Assembly (NCBI GenBank): GCA_958354105.1
Contig: CATWVA010000004.1
Coordinates: 32,116 to 96,115, forward strand
Source: an uncultured Collinsella sp.
GTDB lineage: Bacteria > Actinomycetota > Coriobacteriia > Coriobacteriales > Coriobacteriaceae
Reading direction: 5' to 3'
DNA length: 64,000 nt
Under the pieces are notes generated by a model. That model was not told where the DNA came from. It was given only the letters and a program-made list of their open reading frames with translations, and searched no databases. A program made the position numbers and the translations under genes. This document shows, piece after piece, positions 17,758-26,004 of the stretch (its first letter is position 1; each line of letters opens with the position of its first letter).

Positions 17758-17826
17758 GCTAGCTTCTCGTATGAAGCGACGGAGCCTCTTGGGGTTCCGG
17801 TGACATATAGTTCCGATTCCGTAGGC

Positions 17827-17873
17827 GGGACCCCAATCGCGACTGTTCGCAGGCGATTGGGGCCCCGTTTTTG
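17827..17873 (+). terminator. Terminator after metY
   Basis: GGGACCCCAATCGC (17827-17840) pairs with GCGATTGGGGCCCC (17853-17866), then GTTTTTGC. Confidence 0.85.
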
Positions 17874-17898
17874 CGTTGCACCACTCGAAAGGATGGAT

Positions 17899-19203
17899 AT
17901 GGAGAAAACTGCAGAGCAGCTGCGCCGCGAGCACATTGCCCTTGAGGGCGATACCCATGGCAAGAACAAATGGGCGATTCTGTTTACCGTGCTCATCATG
18001 ACGTTTATGTCGTGTCTGGATTCGACCGTCGTGACCGTGGCGTTGCCCGTGATGCAAAAGGAGCTGGGCGTGGGCCTCGACCGCATCCAGCTGGTGAGCT
18101 CGGTGTACCTGCTTGCGACATGCGTGGCTATGCTGCCGTTTGGCCGCTTGGGCGACGTGCGCGGCAAGGTGGGCGTATTCCAGCTGGGCGTAATCGTTTT
18201 TACGGTCGGCTCGCTGCTTTGCGGCCTTTCGAGTTCGCTAGAAGTTCTTATTCTGGCACGCATTGTGCAGGGCGTCGGCTGCGCGGCGGCCATGGCTAAC
18301 AACATGGGTATCATCACCGAGTCGTTTCCGGCGCGCGAGCGCGGTCGTGCCATGGGTATTCTCGCGACCTTCGTGGCCCTCGGCATGATGTGTGGCCCCG
18401 TGCTGGGCGGCATGCTGGTGGCAAGCTTTCCCTGGGAGAGCATCTTCCTCATCAACCTGCCCATTGGCGTCATCTCGTTTATCGTGGGACTCTATACACT
18501 ACCGCATGTTAAGCCGGAGGCCGGCGAGCGCCCCATGTCCCTGATTGAGGCTGCTCGTCGCTGCTTTGCAAATTCGGCCTTCACCATCAACCTTGCTTGC
18601 ATGCTCATCGTGTTCGTTGGTATTGGCGCATCCGAGTTTATCCTGCCGTTCTATTTTCAGGACGCTCACGGCTTTGGTTCCGATATCTCTGGACTACTCT
18701 TTTTGGCGCTGCCGATGGTGAATGCCTTTATCGGCCCGCTTTCGGGTACGGTTTCGGACCGCGTTGGCTGCGAGGGACCCACGGCGGTCGGTCTAGGCGT
18801 GTACGTGTGCGGTCTCTTTGCGGTAAGCACGCTTGACGAGCGCTCTTCTATCCCTGTGATCGTGTGTTGCGTCGCGTTTATGTCGTGCGGTACGTCGATT
18901 TTCCAGAGCCCCAATAACTCGCTGTATATGGGCTCAGCTCCTCGCGAAGCACTCGGTTTTGCGGGCAGCTTGGGCAGTTTGGCGCGATACGCCGGCATGG
19001 CACTCGGCATTACGGCGGCGTCGCATATCCTGTATGGGCAGATGAGCGTGGCGATGGGCGAGGCCGTGACCAGTTTTGTTGCGGGCCGTCCGGATGTGTT
19101 CCTGTTTGGTTTTCGTTCGGTGTTCTATGTGTTGATGGCCGTGGCAGCCGTGGGCTTTGCGCTCGCCATGGTGCGTTTGGTGAAGATGCGCGCCCGCCAT
19201 TAG
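17899..19203 (+). CDS. MFS drug/metabolite exporter, DHA2-like
   Basis: Inner-membrane proton-coupled exporter of 434 residues with about 12-14 hydrophobic segments. TM1 contains LDSTVVTVALPVMQKEL, the hallmark of the DHA2 (EmrB/QacA) drug:H+ antiporters; the motif A region is FGRLGDVRGK, and motif C is around LGMMCGPVLGGML. The ATG at 17899 lies 6 bases from GAAAGG. It follows metY after a terminator. Substrate unknown; antibiotic or small-molecule efflux is the family norm. Confidence 0.88.
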   Translation: MEKTAEQLRREHIALEGDTHGKNKWAILFTVLIMTFMSCLDSTVVTVALPVMQKELGVGLDRIQLVSSVYLLATCVAMLPFGRLGDVRGKVGVFQLGVIVFTVGSLLCGLSSSLEVLILARIVQGVGCAAAMANNMGIITESFPARERGRAMGILATFVALGMMCGPVLGGMLVASFPWESIFLINLPIGVISFIVGLYTLPHVKPEAGERPMSLIEAARRCFANSAFTINLACMLIVFVGIGASEFILPFYFQDAHGFGSDISGLLFLALPMVNAFIGPLSGTVSDRVGCEGPTAVGLGVYVCGLFAVSTLDERSSIPVIVCCVAFMSCGTSIFQSPNNSLYMGSAPREALGFAGSLGSLARYAGMALGITAASHILYGQMSVAMGEAVTSFVAGRPDVFLFGFRSVFYVLMAVAAVGFALAMVRLVKMRARH

Positions 19204-19360
19204 CGTGTTGGGAGGCTGTCTGCCACGATTCGCGCCGTCCCAAAAAGACTGGTTTGTGGTGCGATGTGGCTTGTGGGACGGGCGGGGGTCGGTCCGTGGT
19301 AGACTATCGAACAACGTTTATTAATCGCGCGGTATCGTTGCCGCGAGAAGGGGTTGCGCC
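19204..19360. other. Short gap upstream of xpt
   Basis: An imperfect palindrome CCGTCCCA...TGGGACGG (about 19233-19282) lies here. No purine riboswitch core is recognisable. A weak -10 TAGACT is near 19301. Confidence 0.35.
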
Positions 19361-19939
19361 ATGCAGGAGCTTGAGGATCGTATTCGCCATGACGGCATCG
19401 TAAAGGCCGGTAACGTCCTTAAGGTTGATGCCTTCCTCAACCACCAGTGCGACGTTGAGCTGTTCGACCACATGGGTGCCGAGTGGGCCCGTCTGTTCGA
19501 GGGTGCCGAGATCAACAAGATCCTGACGATTGAGGCTTCGGGCATTGGCATGGCTTGCATCGCAGCCCAGCATTTTGGCGGCGTGCCGGTGGTCTTTGCC
19601 AAGAAGGCACAGTCCATCAACCTCGACGGCGAGCAGTATGCCACGACCATCTACTCCTTTACTAAGCAGAAGGAGTACCCGGTCATCGTTGGTAAGCGTT
19701 TTCTGTCCGAGGGCGACAAGGTCCTGATCATCGACGACTTCTTGGCCAACGGCTGCGCGCTCGAGGGTCTTATCAAGATCTGCGAGGCTGCGGGTGCCGA
19801 GGTATCCGGTATTGGCATTGCGGTGGAGAAGGGCTTCCAGGGCGGTGGCGATAAGCTCCGCGAGCGCGGCTTCCGCGTTGAGAGCCTGGCCCGTATCGCC
19901 GATATGGACTGCGAGACCGGCGAGATCACCTTCGCCTAA
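19361..19939 (+). CDS. xpt: Xanthine phosphoribosyltransferase
   Basis: Salvages xanthine (and possibly hypoxanthine or guanine) to XMP using PRPP. 192 residues, as in the Bacillus Xpt family. Seen: QELEDRIRHDGIV near the N-terminus, the base-site segment EASGIGMACIAAQ, and the PRPP loop VLIIDDFLANGCALEG near residue 125. The ATG at 19361 follows GAGAAGGGGTTGCGCC. Monocistronic, ending in palindrome F1. Confidence 0.94.
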   Translation: MQELEDRIRHDGIVKAGNVLKVDAFLNHQCDVELFDHMGAEWARLFEGAEINKILTIEASGIGMACIAAQHFGGVPVVFAKKAQSINLDGEQYATTIYSFTKQKEYPVIVGKRFLSEGDKVLIIDDFLANGCALEGLIKICEAAGAEVSGIGIAVEKGFQGGGDKLRERGFRVESLARIADMDCETGEITFA

Positions 19940-19966
19940 GCGCGCAACACAAGCGATTGGTATGCG

Positions 19967-20003
19967 ATGTGACAAAGGGACTGTCCCTTTGTCACATTTT
20001 TTG
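19967..20003 (+). terminator. Family F palindrome, copy 1, terminator
   Basis: ATGTGACAAAGGGA (19967-19980) pairs perfectly with its complement (19984-19997), 3-base loop, then TTTTTT. It is the terminator of xpt. Its CAAAGGGA-x-TCCCTTTG centre recurs at 56406 and, more loosely, 38419. Confidence 0.85.
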
Positions 20004-20022
20004 TATGAGGGGAGGTGTTGAT

Positions 20023-20403
20023 ATGGATGAGAACAAGATGGGGTGGCGCGAGTATGCGCGCTATGCCGAGATGTCGGCCGAGGAGTTGGCGCGCGATTGC
20101 GAGGTGCAGGTGTTTCGCGCGACGGGTCCGGGCGGACAAGGCGTCAACACGACGGACTCTGCTGTGCGCATGAAACATGGGCCCACGGGGATTGTCGTGA
20201 CGGCGCGCGAGAGCCGTAGTCAGTTTCAGAATCGCGCGAGCTGCCTGCGTAAGCTGCGCGCAGAGCTTGAGCGTCGTGGCCGTCCGCCGCGCCGTCGCGT
20301 CAAGACCAAAGTGCCCCAGCGATCGCGCCAGCGCAGGCTCAACGACAAGCACTTCAATGCGATTAAAAAGGCTAACCGTCGCAAGCCGGGGAGCGACGAG
20401 TAG
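20023..20403 (+). CDS. GGQ-domain release-factor-like protein (ArfB-like)
   Basis: 126-residue protein with only the catalytic release-factor domain: GPGGQGVNTTDSAVRMKH at residues ~35-52 carries the GGQ motif that hydrolyses peptidyl-tRNA. No codon-recognition domain is present, and the C-terminus is strongly basic (KHFNAIKKANRRK). This matches the ArfB/YaeJ-type rescue architecture, which frees stalled ribosomes by inserting a basic tail in the mRNA channel. ATG at 20023 follows GGGGAGGTGTTGAT. Assignment to ArfB itself rather than a related group is uncertain. Confidence 0.82.
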   Translation: MDENKMGWREYARYAEMSAEELARDCEVQVFRATGPGGQGVNTTDSAVRMKHGPTGIVVTARESRSQFQNRASCLRKLRAELERRGRPPRRRVKTKVPQRSRQRRLNDKHFNAIKKANRRKPGSDE

Positions 20404-20424
20404 CCGATTGTTTCGCTGGTCTTG

Positions 20425-21387
20425 CTAGCGGGTGGGGTGCCAGACTTGGAGGGCGCCGGGTAGGATGTCGACTTCGATGCGCGAGGCGACGATGGGCTCG
20501 CCGTCGGCCTGGATGGGGTAGTCGGGCTCCTCAAAAGTTAGCTCGGCATGGCGGCAGCGGCGCATGCGAACCGGTGGCAACTTGGTATGGTGGCCGTCCT
20601 TGGCCGAAAGGAACATAGGCAGGGCTACCGCGCGAGGGACGGGGCCGCAGGCGTAGCAGACGTCGAGCATGCCGTCGCAGGGGTCGGCATCGGGGCAGAT
20701 GCGATAGCCCGAGCCATACGTGGGGCCCAGCTGTATCGCCATAATGATCGCCCTCACGCGCTCTGTGGGCGCGCCGTCAAAGCTGACTGTCATAGGATAG
20801 TTGCGATAGCGTAGGCCAAACTGCTCAAGTCCCGAGAGGGTGTAGAGCGGCGCGCCCGTCAAGCCGGTCTTTTTGCGCAGCTCGGTGGTGCTAAGGCCGA
20901 TGGCAGCATCGATGCCGACCGAGAGCGTCTGGTCGTAGTACTCAACGGTAGCCTCGCCGCTGCCGCTCGCAGGGCTCCACGAGCGAATGCGCCCGATATC
21001 CTGACGCTGCAGCTCGCAGGTGAGCAGCGCGCCAAAATCCTTGCCGGAGAAATCGTCGATGCCGAGCGTCTGGGCAAAATCGTTGCCGGAGCCCACGGGC
21101 AGGACGGCAAGAGCGGGGCGGGCGTTCTCCTTTTGCGTCATAAGCCCGTTGACGACCTCGTGAATCACGCCGTCGCCGCCGAGTGCGATAACGGTGCGAT
21201 AGCCCTGAGCCTGTGCGGCCAGCTCCTTGGCGTGTCCCATACGCTCGGTCAACACCAGGTCAAACTGGGATGCGCGTGCAGTCATGTCCAAAAAGCGTTG
21301 CAGGCGTTCGGCAACTTCGCGTGCCGCACCCGACTGGGCGGCTGGGTTGGCGATGATGAGCGTGCGACCAAAATCAGTTGCGTGCAT
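20425..21387 (-). CDS. Diacylglycerol kinase family lipid kinase
   Basis: 320-residue kinase of the DagK/YegS/LCB5 family that phosphorylates diacylglycerol or related lipids, feeding phospholipid recycling. The catalytic-domain motif ALGGDGVIHEVVNGL lies near residue 70 and PVGSGNDFAQ near 100. The start at ATG 21387 has GGGAG 7 bases upstream; another ATG lies 8 codons upstream. No membrane segments are apparent. It lies convergent to the GGQ gene and near the CLC gene on the same strand. Confidence 0.88.
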   Translation of the reverse strand: MHATDFGRTLIIANPAAQSGAAREVAERLQRFLDMTARASQFDLVLTERMGHAKELAAQAQGYRTVIALGGDGVIHEVVNGLMTQKENARPALAVLPVGSGNDFAQTLGIDDFSGKDFGALLTCELQRQDIGRIRSWSPASGSGEATVEYYDQTLSVGIDAAIGLSTTELRKKTGLTGAPLYTLSGLEQFGLRYRNYPMTVSFDGAPTERVRAIIMAIQLGPTYGSGYRICPDADPCDGMLDVCYACGPVPRAVALPMFLSAKDGHHTKLPPVRMRRCRHAELTFEEPDYPIQADGEPIVASRIEVDILPGALQVWHPTR

Positions 21388-21473
21388 GGGGCGACTCCCG
21401 GCGTGTGACATGACGGTGCGGTCGCGCTCAGGTCGAATTAGCCCCGATTGTGGCTGCACGGCGATTATTACAT

Positions 21474-22895
21474 CTACTCTATCAGGTCGTTGTGGCGCTC
21501 GATAGCATCCGCTACCGTACCGCCCTCATCCACAATAAGCGAACGGCGCTTGGGTGAGATGATGCGCTGGGCGGGGTACACGCCGCGGTGTCCGCCGGTT
21601 AGGTAGCTGATAAAGGCCACGATGACAAAGAACCCGGCGGCCGTGCCGTGGAACAGGTCGATGGCCATCATGCAGGTGGTGATGGGCACGTTGAGGCCGG
21701 CGCAGAACACGCCGAGCATGCCGAGAGCCGCCAGAAAACTGGGGTCAAGCCCGGTAAGGCAGCCGATCCAGCCGCCGAGCGCCGCACCGATGCCAAACAG
21801 AGGCGTGACCTCGCCGCCTTGGAAGCCGGCGCCCAGGGTAAGCGCTGTGACGACCAACTTGATGGCTGCGTCCGCCAGGGTGGTGTTGCCTGCAAACCCG
21901 GCGCCGGAAAGCCACGTGGAAAGGCCGGCGTAGTCCCAGGCGTCGAGGAGGGCGTAGGCGGCCAAAACCACGAGTGCGCCTATGAGTGCGCGAACGAGGT
22001 AATTGGTGATAAAGCGGCCGTACAGGCTCTTGACGGTACGAACCGACCAGGCAAAGAGACGTGCGGTGAGACCAAAGATGATGGCGCTGATGACTACGAT
22101 GACAACCGTCCGTGGTGTCATGTTGGGAACGCTGGCGATGACATTCGCCTCGTACTCGGTTCCCAAGGCAAGCGACGTAAAGTAGCCGGTAAACGAGGCG
22201 ACCAGGCAGTAGATGCCCGCGGTGTAGTCGATCTTGCCGATAAAGCACATCTCCATGCCAAAGAAAGCTCCAGCAAGGGGTGAACCGAATACGGCGCCAA
22301 AGGCCGACGAGATGCCGGCGAGCATGAGGTCGTGGTGGTCATGCTTTTTGAGGTGGGCGAGGCTCGAGATGTTGCTGGCGATGGTGCCGCCAATCTGCAC
22401 CGCAGCTCCCTCGCGACCGGCCGACCCGCCCGTTAGGTGCGTGAGCGTGGAGCAGACGAAGGTGAGAACGGCCATGCGCATATGGATGAGGCGTGTGCCC
22501 AGAGCGGAGTCGATGACCAGGTTGTTACCGCGTTTGGCGGCAAGGCCGTGGTTTTTGTACACCCATGCGGTGGCAACGCCCACAACGGGAAGCAAGGCGT
22601 AGACCCATGCATGGTGCTCGCGATAGTCGGTCGCGATATTCAGCGAGGTCAAAAACGCCCAGGCGGCAACGCCCATGGCGAGCGAGACGATGACGACGAG
22701 TGTGAGCAACTTGGCGCTCGCGAGTAGGTTGCGGGCGTTGCGGCGCGTGTCGGCGGCCAAGAGATGCTCGGAGCGGGTGAGCTGATGCCTGCCGGCCATG
22801 ATGACGTCGTTCAGGGAGAAAAAGCCGCCGTCGTCGAGCGACTGAGAATGATCCTGCGCTTCGTTTGCGCTTTCGGGTTTGTCGGTAAAAGTCAT
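21474..22895 (-). CDS. CLC family anion/proton antiporter
   Basis: 473-residue integral membrane protein of the ClC fold. The gating-glutamate motif GREGAAVQIGG is present, as are GMEMCF and the helix N motif GFQGGEVTPLF. Where canonical ClC has the chloride-selectivity motif GSGIP, this protein reads RGNNL, compatible with the CLC-F fluoride/proton clade rather than a chloride transporter (from family knowledge, recalled and not checked by alignment). ATG 22895 follows AAGAGGAAC; a -10 TATAAT lies upstream on the minus strand near 22933-22938. No fluoride riboswitch was recognised. Confidence 0.82.
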   Translation of the reverse strand: MTFTDKPESANEAQDHSQSLDDGGFFSLNDVIMAGRHQLTRSEHLLAADTRRNARNLLASAKLLTLVVIVSLAMGVAAWAFLTSLNIATDYREHHAWVYALLPVVGVATAWVYKNHGLAAKRGNNLVIDSALGTRLIHMRMAVLTFVCSTLTHLTGGSAGREGAAVQIGGTIASNISSLAHLKKHDHHDLMLAGISSAFGAVFGSPLAGAFFGMEMCFIGKIDYTAGIYCLVASFTGYFTSLALGTEYEANVIASVPNMTPRTVVIVVISAIIFGLTARLFAWSVRTVKSLYGRFITNYLVRALIGALVVLAAYALLDAWDYAGLSTWLSGAGFAGNTTLADAAIKLVVTALTLGAGFQGGEVTPLFGIGAALGGWIGCLTGLDPSFLAALGMLGVFCAGLNVPITTCMMAIDLFHGTAAGFFVIVAFISYLTGGHRGVYPAQRIISPKRRSLIVDEGGTVADAIERHNDLIE

Positions 22896-23042
22896 ACGTT
22901 CCTCTTTTGGGTTGCAACACGAGCATTATAAAACGCGGTAAACGCGACGAGCCGGTGGGTTGGTTTTGGTTTTGTTTCGCGGCTTGCGGCCGACAGATGT
23001 ATTCGCGGCCGCGGGCCAGGTCTTGAGCAGGCGGCGAGGGAT

Positions 23043-23056
23043 TATACTGAGAGAAA
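23043..23056 (+). promoter_or_regulatory. Promoter-like element shared with selD
   Basis: TATACTGAGAGAAA is identical at 23043-23056 (51 bases before moeA) and 32504-32517 (28 bases before selD). TATACT could be the -10 box. Confidence 0.4.
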
Positions 23057-23106
23057 CATAAAGAATCGGCGCTTTTGTTGCGCGCCGCAGCATGCTAGAG
23101 GTGTAT

Positions 23107-24369
23107 ATGGCTGAGAAACTCATTCCGTTGGAGGACGCGCAGGCGATCGTCTTGTCGCACGTGAATCGCACCGAAGTCGTCGAGATTCCCGTGTGGCAGG
23201 CCGCCGGTCTTCCCTTGGCAGAGGATGCGGTGGCCGATATCGACATCTCGCCGTTTGCCAACAGCGCTATGGACGGATATGCCGTGCGCTCGGCGGACTT
23301 GGCGCAGGCATCTGGCGAGGCGCCGGTGACGCTCGACGTTATCGGACACGAGGCTGCGGGCCATGTGTTTGAGGGCACAATCGGCGCGGGCGAGACGGTC
23401 CGCATCATGACGGGCGCGCCGGTACCCGAAGGTGCCGATGCCGTGGTGAAGTATGAGATCGTCGATGTGCTCGTCGGTGACGGCAACGAGGGTTCGCGTG
23501 TGAGGTTCTCGGCGCCTGCCAAGGTAGGGGAGAACGTTCGCTCTGCCGCCGAGGAGGCCCATGCCGGCGATGTTGTGATGCACGCCGGCGAGGTCGTGGC
23601 TCCGGCGGGCGCCGGCTTGTTGGCGAGCGCCGGGTATGCGAGCGTGAAGGTGCATGCCGCGCCGCGTGTGGGCATTATCTCGCTGGGCACGGAGCTGGTC
23701 GCGCCGGGTGAGCTGCCGGCGCGCGGGCAGATTCGCGACTCCAACTCGTCGGCGTTGATGGCCGAAGCGCTCGATGCAGGAGCCGAGCCCGTGTTCTACG
23801 GCATTGCGCCCGATGATGAGCAGGCGATTGCCGAGCTGGTGCATCGCGCCGTGCTGGAGTGCGATTTTGTCATTACGAGCGGTGGCGCCTCGGCAGGCGA
23901 CTACGACTACGTGACGGCGCTCGTCCGGCGCGAGGGCGAGGTGCTGTTCGATCGCATCTCGATGCGTCCGGGCAAGGCCATCACGTTTGGCTTGCTTGGG
24001 GGTAAGCCCTACCTGGGACTTTCAGGCAATCCGGCCGCGGCGTATGTAGGCTTTGAGATGCTTGCGCGTCCGGCGATCCGCAAGATGCGCGGCTTTGCCG
24101 AGGGTACGCGTCCCGTGCAGCAGGCGACGCTCACGCACGGCGTGAAAAAGCGACAGCATCGCCGCTTCTTCGATCGCGCCACGGTTTTGCGCGACCCCGA
24201 GACCGGTGAGCTGTTGGTGACCGAGGCCAAGACGCAGAATTCGGCGCTGCTCGGCACGATGCAGCGGGCTAACTGCCTGTTGCGTGTTGACGAAGGACCG
24301 TGCGACCTCAAGGTGGGCGATGTCGTGGACGTTGTTCGCGTCGACCTGCCCGAGGGCGCCGTGTTGTAA
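23107..24369 (+). CDS. moeA: Molybdopterin molybdenumtransferase MoeA
   Basis: Inserts molybdate into adenylated molybdopterin to give active Mo cofactor. 420 residues, typical. Seen: PFANSAMDGYAVR near residue 54 (family signature), MTGAPVPEGADAVVKYE, the MPT-binding domain GIISLGTELV...RDSNSSAL, SGGASAGDYDYV and GLSGNPAAAYVGF. ATG 23107 after CTAGAGGTGTAT. The mogA homologue follows by 10 bases, and modABC soon after: a molybdenum supply cluster. Confidence 0.95.
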   Translation: MAEKLIPLEDAQAIVLSHVNRTEVVEIPVWQAAGLPLAEDAVADIDISPFANSAMDGYAVRSADLAQASGEAPVTLDVIGHEAAGHVFEGTIGAGETVRIMTGAPVPEGADAVVKYEIVDVLVGDGNEGSRVRFSAPAKVGENVRSAAEEAHAGDVVMHAGEVVAPAGAGLLASAGYASVKVHAAPRVGIISLGTELVAPGELPARGQIRDSNSSALMAEALDAGAEPVFYGIAPDDEQAIAELVHRAVLECDFVITSGGASAGDYDYVTALVRREGEVLFDRISMRPGKAITFGLLGGKPYLGLSGNPAAAYVGFEMLARPAIRKMRGFAEGTRPVQQATLTHGVKKRQHRRFFDRATVLRDPETGELLVTEAKTQNSALLGTMQRANCLLRVDEGPCDLKVGDVVDVVRVDLPEGAVL

Positions 24370-24379
24370 GAGGAATGCT

Positions 24380-24859
24380 ATGGAGCTGAAGATATCGATC
24401 GTGACGTGCTCGGATACGCGCGATCTTGCCCAGGACGAGGCTGGAGCCGCACTCGAGGAACTTATCGAGGCGCAGGGCTGGACGGTCGCCTCGCATGTGG
24501 TCGTGCGCGACGACGTCAGCGAGATCGGTGATGCCATTGTGGAAGCCGCCGATGAGTGCCACGCCAATGTCGTGCTCACCTGCGGCGGCACGGGGCTTTC
24601 GATGCGCGATGTGACGCCCGAGGCGACGCGTACCGTCTGCGATCGCGATGTGCCGGGTATTGCCGAGGCGATCCGTGCGTACTCCATGACCAAGACGCGC
24701 CGCGCCATGCTCTCGCGCGCCGTGTGCATGCAGCGTGGGTATACGCTTGTCATCAACTTTCCGGGATCCACGAAAGCGGCCCGCGAAAGCTGGGAGGCCG
24801 TGAGCGACCAGCTGGAGCATGCGGCCCAGATGACGGCGGGCGGCGGGCACACCAAATAA
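24380..24859 (+). CDS. mog: Molybdopterin adenylyltransferase, MogA/MoaB family
   Basis: Activates molybdopterin with ATP before MoeA inserts Mo. 159 residues, a single MPT-binding domain with TCSDTRDLAQDEAG near 9, LTCGGTGLSMRDVTPEATR near 73 and NFPGSTKAARESWEAV near 130. The ATG at 24380 follows AGAGGAATGCT and sits 10 bases behind moeA, clearly the same operon. MogA versus MoaB cannot be decided by eye, but the function is equivalent. Confidence 0.93.
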   Translation: MELKISIVTCSDTRDLAQDEAGAALEELIEAQGWTVASHVVVRDDVSEIGDAIVEAADECHANVVLTCGGTGLSMRDVTPEATRTVCDRDVPGIAEAIRAYSMTKTRRAMLSRAVCMQRGYTLVINFPGSTKAARESWEAVSDQLEHAAQMTAGGGHTK

Positions 24860-25063
24860 GCGCACTACCTGCGGCGGAGCGACCTTGCGAGTCGCTCCGC
24901 CTTTTTATGCATCGACAGCGCGGGCCGTCTCGTGGTTATTGGTAAAAGAAAATTATCAGGCGAGAAATCTTTATCACTGATATTATTCGCACGAAAGTAT
25001 AATCTAATTACAGAATAAAGCTCGCGGTGGGGTACCCGGGCACAAGGTCCGAAAGGGTTGAAC
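24860..25063 (+). promoter_or_regulatory. modA upstream region
   Basis: A hairpin GGCGGAGCGACxx...GTCGCTCCGCC (about 24873-24901) followed by TTTTTATG is the likely terminator of moeA-mog. A clear -10 TATAAT is at 24998-25003 in an AT-rich stretch, with no convincing -35 at 16-18 bases. No molybdenum-cofactor riboswitch was recognised. Confidence 0.6.
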
Positions 25064-25936
25064 ATGTTCGATATGGTTTCTCGCCGCGGATTCGTCTCGC
25101 TTTCTGCTGTCGCCGCTGCCGGCCTTGGTCTTGCCGGCTGCTCGGGCAACAATACGTCCGAGCCGGCCGGATCCGATGCCGGTTCTGCTAAGGCATCTTC
25201 CAAGAAAGCTGTCGAGCTGCAGGTCTTTGCCGCCAACTCGCTCGAGAAGGCTCTGCCCGAGGTTCAGGAGCTTTATACCGACCAGACCGGCACCGCCTTT
25301 GCCGACACGCAGTTCAAGGCCTCCGGCGACCTCGTCGAGCAGATGCGCGCCGGTGCCGCCGTTGACGTGCTCATCACAGCCTCCAAGGGCACCATGGATG
25401 ACGCCGAGGCCGCCGAGCTCGTCGACGCCGACACCCGTGAGGATATGTTCGTCAACGACCTCGTGATCATTCGCGCTGAGGGCTCCGACACCAAGGTCGA
25501 GGCCATCGCCGACGTCGCGAATCTGGACGGCAAGATCGCCATTGGCGACGCCAAGACCGTTCCCGCCGGCAAGTACGCCAACCAGGCCCTGGCCTCCGTG
25601 GGCCTCTACACCGGCACCGAGGGCGACGACGGCGAGTACGCCCCCGAGATCGCCGACAAGGTGGCCCTGGCCGACAAGGTCGGCACGGCTGCGTCTTACG
25701 TCTCTACAGGCGACTGCGTGGCTGGCTTTGTCTACAGCTCCGACATCTACCGCTACGACGGCATCGAGGAGGCCTTTGTGTGTCCCGAGGACTCGCATAA
25801 GCCCATCGTGTATCCGGGCGCTGTCGCCGATGGCTCCGAACATGCCGACGAGGCCAAGGCGTTTATCGACTTTTGCCTGTCCAACAAGAAGGCCCAGAAG
25901 ATTTGGGCCAAATACGGCTTTGAGCTTTCCGCGTAG
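25064..25936 (+). CDS. modA: Molybdate ABC transporter substrate-binding lipoprotein
   Basis: Captures molybdate (or tungstate) outside the cell and delivers it to ModBC. 290 residues. A lipoprotein signal ends at GLGLAGC near residue 25 (lipobox), after an RRGF segment that may be twin-arginine-like. Mature-domain ModA features are LQVFAANSLEKALPEV, FKASGDLVEQM and DVLITASKGTMD. ATG 25064 is used; TTG two codons upstream is an alternative. modB and modC follow in the same direction. Confidence 0.92.
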   Translation: MFDMVSRRGFVSLSAVAAAGLGLAGCSGNNTSEPAGSDAGSAKASSKKAVELQVFAANSLEKALPEVQELYTDQTGTAFADTQFKASGDLVEQMRAGAAVDVLITASKGTMDDAEAAELVDADTREDMFVNDLVIIRAEGSDTKVEAIADVANLDGKIAIGDAKTVPAGKYANQALASVGLYTGTEGDDGEYAPEIADKVALADKVGTAASYVSTGDCVAGFVYSSDIYRYDGIEEAFVCPEDSHKPIVYPGAVADGSEHADEAKAFIDFCLSNKKAQKIWAKYGFELSA

Positions 25937-26004
25937 TGCGGCTTGGCGCGATAATTCCATCGTTTTGTGTTTAACTCCGTCCTTGTATTCTCTTGGAGCT
26001 TTTT

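Noticed and set aside
16390..18057. 555-codon minus-strand frame opposite metY
   Set aside because: Low-complexity His/Arg-rich product, no family features, fully antisense to metY. Long antisense frames are expected at this GC content.
19204..19360. Purine riboswitch before xpt
   Set aside because: The conserved three-way junction core is not recognisable; only an imperfect palindrome is present.
22896..23042. Fluoride riboswitch before the CLC gene
   Set aside because: No matching pseudoknot-type motif was seen; the gap is too short and mostly promoter.
24860..25063. Molybdenum-cofactor riboswitch before modA
   Set aside because: No recognisable motif; the region contains a terminator and an AT-rich promoter.
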